Source of the DNA: SSSZ01 sp016790965
Lineage (GTDB): Bacteria; Pseudomonadota; Gammaproteobacteria; Burkholderiales; Rhodocyclaceae
Assembly (NCBI GenBank): GCA_016790965.1
Contig: JAEUNZ010000013.1
Location: forward strand, 40,084 to 104,083
DNA length: 64,000 nt
Reading direction: 5' to 3'
The notes under the pieces are model-generated. The model was not told the DNA's origin. It saw only the letters and a program-made list of their open reading frames with translations, and did no database searches. This document shows positions 61,258 through 64,000 of the stretch, piece by piece. Every line of letters starts with the position of its first letter. Positions within the stretch are counted from its first letter, which is position 1. The translations under genes and the position numbers were made by a program.

Positions 61258-62502
61258 TCAGCGATAGAAGGCGTAGCCGATCAGAATCGCCCCCACCAGC
61301 CCCACGCCATCGGCAATCAGGCCGCAGGCCACGGCGTAGCGGGTCTTGGTGATATTGACGCTGCCGAAATAGACGGCCAGGACGTAGAAGGTGGTCTCCG
61401 TGGAGCCCTGAATGATGGCGGCGAGCTTGGCGGGGAAGGAATCGACGCCGTAGGTGCTCATCACATCCACCATCAACCCCCGGGCACCGCTGCCCGAGAG
61501 GGTCTTCATCAGCCCAACCGGCAGGGCCGGGACGAAGGCATCGTCGAGGCCGAGGGCCAGAACGGCGCTGCGGATGGCACCGATGAGGAAATCCATGCCG
61601 CCGGTGGTGCGGAAGACCGAAATCGCAGCCAGCATGGCCACCAGGTAGGGAATGATCTGGACGGCGACGCCGAAGCCCTCCTTGGCGCCTTCCACGAAAC
61701 TCTCGTAGACGTCGATGCCCCGCCACGCCGCCACGGCCACGAATAGCACGATGAGGGAGACGATGATGCCGCTGCCCAGCAGACCGATCATCTGCGCCAT
61801 GCGCTCCGGCGCCATGCCGTTCAGCCACCAGTACAAGCCGCCCATAAGGGCGGCGAAACCGGCGCAGAAGGCCAGCACCGGCCGGCAGAAGAGGTTGATG
61901 CGCTGCCACAGGGCCACCGCCACCAGCCCGGCGCAAAAGGAGACGAAGGTGCCCAGCAGGGTCGGCAAGAAGATATCGGCAGCGTTGAAGCCCACCAGCC
62001 CCTGTTGCAGGGCGATACTCTGGCGGATGGCGATGACGGTGGTGGGAATCAGCGTGATGCCCGCCGTGTTGAGCACCAGGAACATGATCATCGGATTGCT
62101 GGCGGTGTCCTTCTGCGGATTGATCTCCTGCAGTTCCCGCATGGCTTTCAGCCCCAGGGGCGTGGCGGCGTTGTCCAGGCCCAGCATGTTGGCCGAGAAA
62201 TTCATGACAATGCTGCCGCCGGCCGGATGCCCCGCCGGAATATCCGGGAACACGCGGCGGAAAAAGGGCGCCATGGCCCGCCCGAAGAGCTGGATCAAGC
62301 CGCCCCGCTCGCCGATCTTCATGATGCCCAGCCACAGGCTCATGATGCCCACCAGGCCGAGGGCAATGTCGAAGCCGGTCTTTGCCGTGTCGAAGAGCCC
62401 GGTCAGCACCCGGGAAAACACCTCCAGGTCGCCCTGGAGCGTCTGCACCACGGCGGCGACGAAGCCGAGAAGGATGAAGGCGATCCAGAGACGATTGAGC
62501 AC
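61258..62502 (-). CDS. Fused SpmA/SpmB-like membrane protein (nucleoside recognition domains)
   Basis: This 414-residue membrane protein joins two Gate-type (nucleoside recognition) domains: an N-terminal half like SpmA (SLWLGIMKIGERGGLIQLF; FSANMLGLDNAATPLGLKAM; FLVLNTAGITLIP) and a C-terminal half like SpmB (FKEG-type EGAKEGFGVAVQIIPYLVAM; GSTETTFYVLAVYFGSVNI). About ten membrane helices are expected. In Bacillus the two are separate spore maturation proteins; the organism here is not a spore former. The transported or sensed substrate is unknown. Confidence 0.88.
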   Translation of the reverse strand: MLNRLWIAFILLGFVAAVVQTLQGDLEVFSRVLTGLFDTAKTGFDIALGLVGIMSLWLGIMKIGERGGLIQLFGRAMAPFFRRVFPDIPAGHPAGGSIVMNFSANMLGLDNAATPLGLKAMRELQEINPQKDTASNPMIMFLVLNTAGITLIPTTVIAIRQSIALQQGLVGFNAADIFLPTLLGTFVSFCAGLVAVALWQRINLFCRPVLAFCAGFAALMGGLYWWLNGMAPERMAQMIGLLGSGIIVSLIVLFVAVAAWRGIDVYESFVEGAKEGFGVAVQIIPYLVAMLAAISVFRTTGGMDFLIGAIRSAVLALGLDDAFVPALPVGLMKTLSGSGARGLMVDVMSTYGVDSFPAKLAAIIQGSTETTFYVLAVYFGSVNITKTRYAVACGLIADGVGLVGAILIGYAFYR

Positions 62503-62535
62503 GGGAGCGGAAGGGCCGCGGCGCTGAGGGGCGCT

Positions 62536-63090
62536 TCAGGCCGCAGCGCGGCGCAGAAGCCGGCGCACACCCTGGCGCAGGCGCTGCCACCAGTTGCGGC
62601 CGGCCGGGGCCTGCGCCGCACACGCCACCCCGGCGACGGGCTGCGGATCGCACGCGGCCCCGGGTGCGGGCAGCGCCTCAGGGGCGAGGGACTCGGACGC
62701 GGGCGGCGCTGCACTGGCCGCTGCGGAAGCCCGCGCAATCGCCGCGTCGGGCTCGACCGGCACTGGCACTGGCACCGGTGCCGGCGCCAGTGCCGCTGGC
62801 CCGGCGGGAATCGTCGCCCCCAGAAGAGCGGCGGCCTCGCTGACCGCAAGGGGGACTGTGGCAGCGATGGACTGGTCAGAGACCATCACTTCCGCAACCG
62901 GCGCGGGCGGGGCCAAGACCAGCGTTTCAAGCGCTGGCGAAGGCTTCGCCACGGACTTCCTGCGCGCCGCGCGAGGCCGGGGCGCCACCGCGGGCCTGGG
63001 ACGGCGGGGGGCCGCAGGAACAGTGGGTTCATCACGCAGATAGCTCGATTTGCGTTCGTCAAAGTGCTCGATTTCGTCGAAGGTCAGCAT
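62536..63090 (-). CDS. Hypothetical Ala/Pro-rich protein with basic C-terminus
   Basis: This 184-residue protein begins MLTFDEIEHFDERKSSYLRD, continues with a long Ala/Pro/Val-rich stretch of low complexity (including a PVPVPVPV run), and ends in WWQRLRQGVRRLLRRAAA, an amphipathic basic helix. GGAG precedes the ATG at good distance. No domain is recognised. It could attach to membranes or nucleic acid by the basic tail; that is a guess. Confidence 0.55.
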   Translation of the reverse strand: MLTFDEIEHFDERKSSYLRDEPTVPAAPRRPRPAVAPRPRAARRKSVAKPSPALETLVLAPPAPVAEVMVSDQSIAATVPLAVSEAAALLGATIPAGPAALAPAPVPVPVPVEPDAAIARASAAASAAPPASESLAPEALPAPGAACDPQPVAGVACAAQAPAGRNWWQRLRQGVRRLLRRAAA

Positions 63091-63220
63091 GGCGAATCTC
63101 CGTGAGTTGGTGGTCGCACACCCCGCTGCCAGCGGATGGCCGCTCGCGATGGCGGCTCGCTTCCTATCCGGCATGATAACAGAAATGGTGCACCGCACCA
63201 AAAACACCCCGCAACGGCGG

Positions 63221-63937
63221 CTAGTTTTCAGTCAGACCGGGCAGCCGCCAAGGTTCCCGAAGCGCCTCGCAGACCGCGCGAGGCAACTGCACGAGCACCG
63301 GTGCCCGAGCCCCGTCGAGCCATGTCGCGAGGGCCAGCATATCGTCCCTCGCCAGGGCCGTGCACCCTGCCGTCGGCACGCCCGGCGCCTCCCAGACGTG
63401 CAGAAAAATGCAGGAACCTGCCCCGGGCACCACGGGCTCACAGTTATAGCCGACCACGGCCCCGATCTCGTAGCGGCAATCCCCCCGCAGCATGTCCTCG
63501 CAGGAGCGCCAATCCTCATCCACCCGGCGCCGATCGACGATTCGGTTGTAGTGGCGGGAAGCCGGATCGTCGACGCACTTGAGGTTCGGCGTCGCCGCAA
63601 GAAAAGGCAGTCGGGCCACCGGGGCCACCCCCTCATCGGCGGCGCCGTAACCGAACAGCCCGGTGATGGGGAACACTCCGGCGGGAGAACGGCCGTCACC
63701 TTCCCGCTTGCGCGGCACCTCCCCCGGCCCGGCATCCGGAAACCCACTCCCCACCGCCATTCCTGCCCGCCCGAGAACGGCCCGGAACGGCCCCGGGCCG
63801 GGTTGCCATGCCTGGCCCGGGGAAGCCAAGTCAAAACACCGGAGGGTTGCCGCGGAGCTATCCCAATCGTCGCCGAGGACCAGGACGAGTTGCGTGGGCG
63901 AGGCACTGACGGGATACGATGACAAGTCGGGGAGCAT
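63221..63937 (-). CDS. L,D-transpeptidase-like (YkuD) protein
   Basis: This 238-residue protein has the YkuD-type pattern with GRSPAGVFPIT, NRIVDRR and the catalytic core IFLHVWEAPGVPTAGCTAL (conserved His, Gly and Cys). This shape is seen in a YkuD subfamily sometimes called L,D-peptidoglycan transpeptidase-like. No clear signal peptide is visible at the N-terminus (MLPDLSSYPVSASPTQLVLV), so the true start or export route is unsure. After it 63 bases remain with no gene. Confidence 0.83.
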   Translation of the reverse strand: MLPDLSSYPVSASPTQLVLVLGDDWDSSAATLRCFDLASPGQAWQPGPGPFRAVLGRAGMAVGSGFPDAGPGEVPRKREGDGRSPAGVFPITGLFGYGAADEGVAPVARLPFLAATPNLKCVDDPASRHYNRIVDRRRVDEDWRSCEDMLRGDCRYEIGAVVGYNCEPVVPGAGSCIFLHVWEAPGVPTAGCTALARDDMLALATWLDGARAPVLVQLPRAVCEALREPWRLPGLTEN

Positions 63938-64000
63938 GTCGGATCAGCGAATAATTGAGGCAAGCATAGAGTCGCGAAAGTGAGCGGCTGTTTGCGACCC

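Noticed and set aside
63938..64000. Start of a plus-strand gene at the window end
   Set aside because: The short frame there meets a stop within 20 codons; nothing else can be supported in these 63 bases.

Overview
The window is about 64 kb of GC-rich DNA, with no insertion sequences, phage genes, rRNA or CRISPR arrays that I can see. It suggests a motile, respiring betaproteobacterium, most likely of the Rhodocyclales/Rhodocyclaceae type. The evidence is a large fused che/mot/mcp operon beside flhB, a cbb3 oxidase cluster with an FNR-type site, the exbB-exbD-lpxK-Trm112-kdsB-adk string usual in beta-proteobacteria, PPi-dependent phosphofructokinase next to a proton-pumping pyrophosphatase, and a PEP-CTERM protein behind a sigma-54 promoter. 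The genus is not certain from sequence alone.

Positions 1-21421 (minus strand) hold a chemotaxis and motility block. Read 5' to 3' it runs motA, motB, an MCP-like protein, cheY, cheA (frameshifted as given), cheW, two large PAS/HAMP chemoreceptors with nearly identical signalling domains, cheR, cheD, cheB, a STAS protein, two cheV genes, a second cheY, cheZ, a second cheA, a strong hairpin, and then the start of flhB, which is cut by the window edge. Spacing is mostly tight, so this looks like one long transcription unit or a few nested ones. There are two CheA, two CheY, two CheV and one CheW. The MCP-like protein carries a CheZ-like DxxxQ motif.

Positions 21584-31840 hold a NUDIX hydrolase, a TonB-like protein, and the cbb3 oxidase cluster: ccoI-ccoS, then ccoN-O-Q-P behind an FNR box, then ccoG, ccoH and a 46-residue DUF3149 protein. 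Three hairpin-plus-T terminators divide the cluster. A tRNA-Thr(CGT) follows.

Positions 31890-44972 are core metabolism and envelope genes: murJ, a PEBP protein, hppA, PPi-dependent PFK, adk, kdsB, a Trm112-like protein, lpxK, exbD, exbB, a FeeM-type N-acyltransferase fused to a PilZ domain, xseA and sodB.

Positions 45082-56772 are the accessory region. It holds a PEP-CTERM protein with a good sigma-54 promoter, a MocR-type regulator divergent from a DUF2917 protein, and a co-directional four-gene locus: a secreted TPR-CHAT protease, a two-partner-secretion exoprotein (TpsA) built from about 20 alternating beta-helix rungs, its TpsB transporter, and a periplasmic FecR-domain protein. I consider this CHAT-TpsA-TpsB-FecR locus the best candidate for an undercharacterised system in the window. 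The only two cysteines of mature TpsA lie in its last 55 residues beside a TGRGG motif, so a tether-and-release mechanism is possible.

Positions 56960-63937 hold smaller genes: a membrane protein with a BRO-N-like tail, a GST whose start codon lies in a 27-bp tandem duplication, a DUF995-like protein, ubiC, a DUF192 protein, a short basic secreted peptide, an RluE-type pseudouridine synthase, a fused SpmA/SpmB-like protein, two hypotheticals and a YkuD-type L,D-transpeptidase-like protein.
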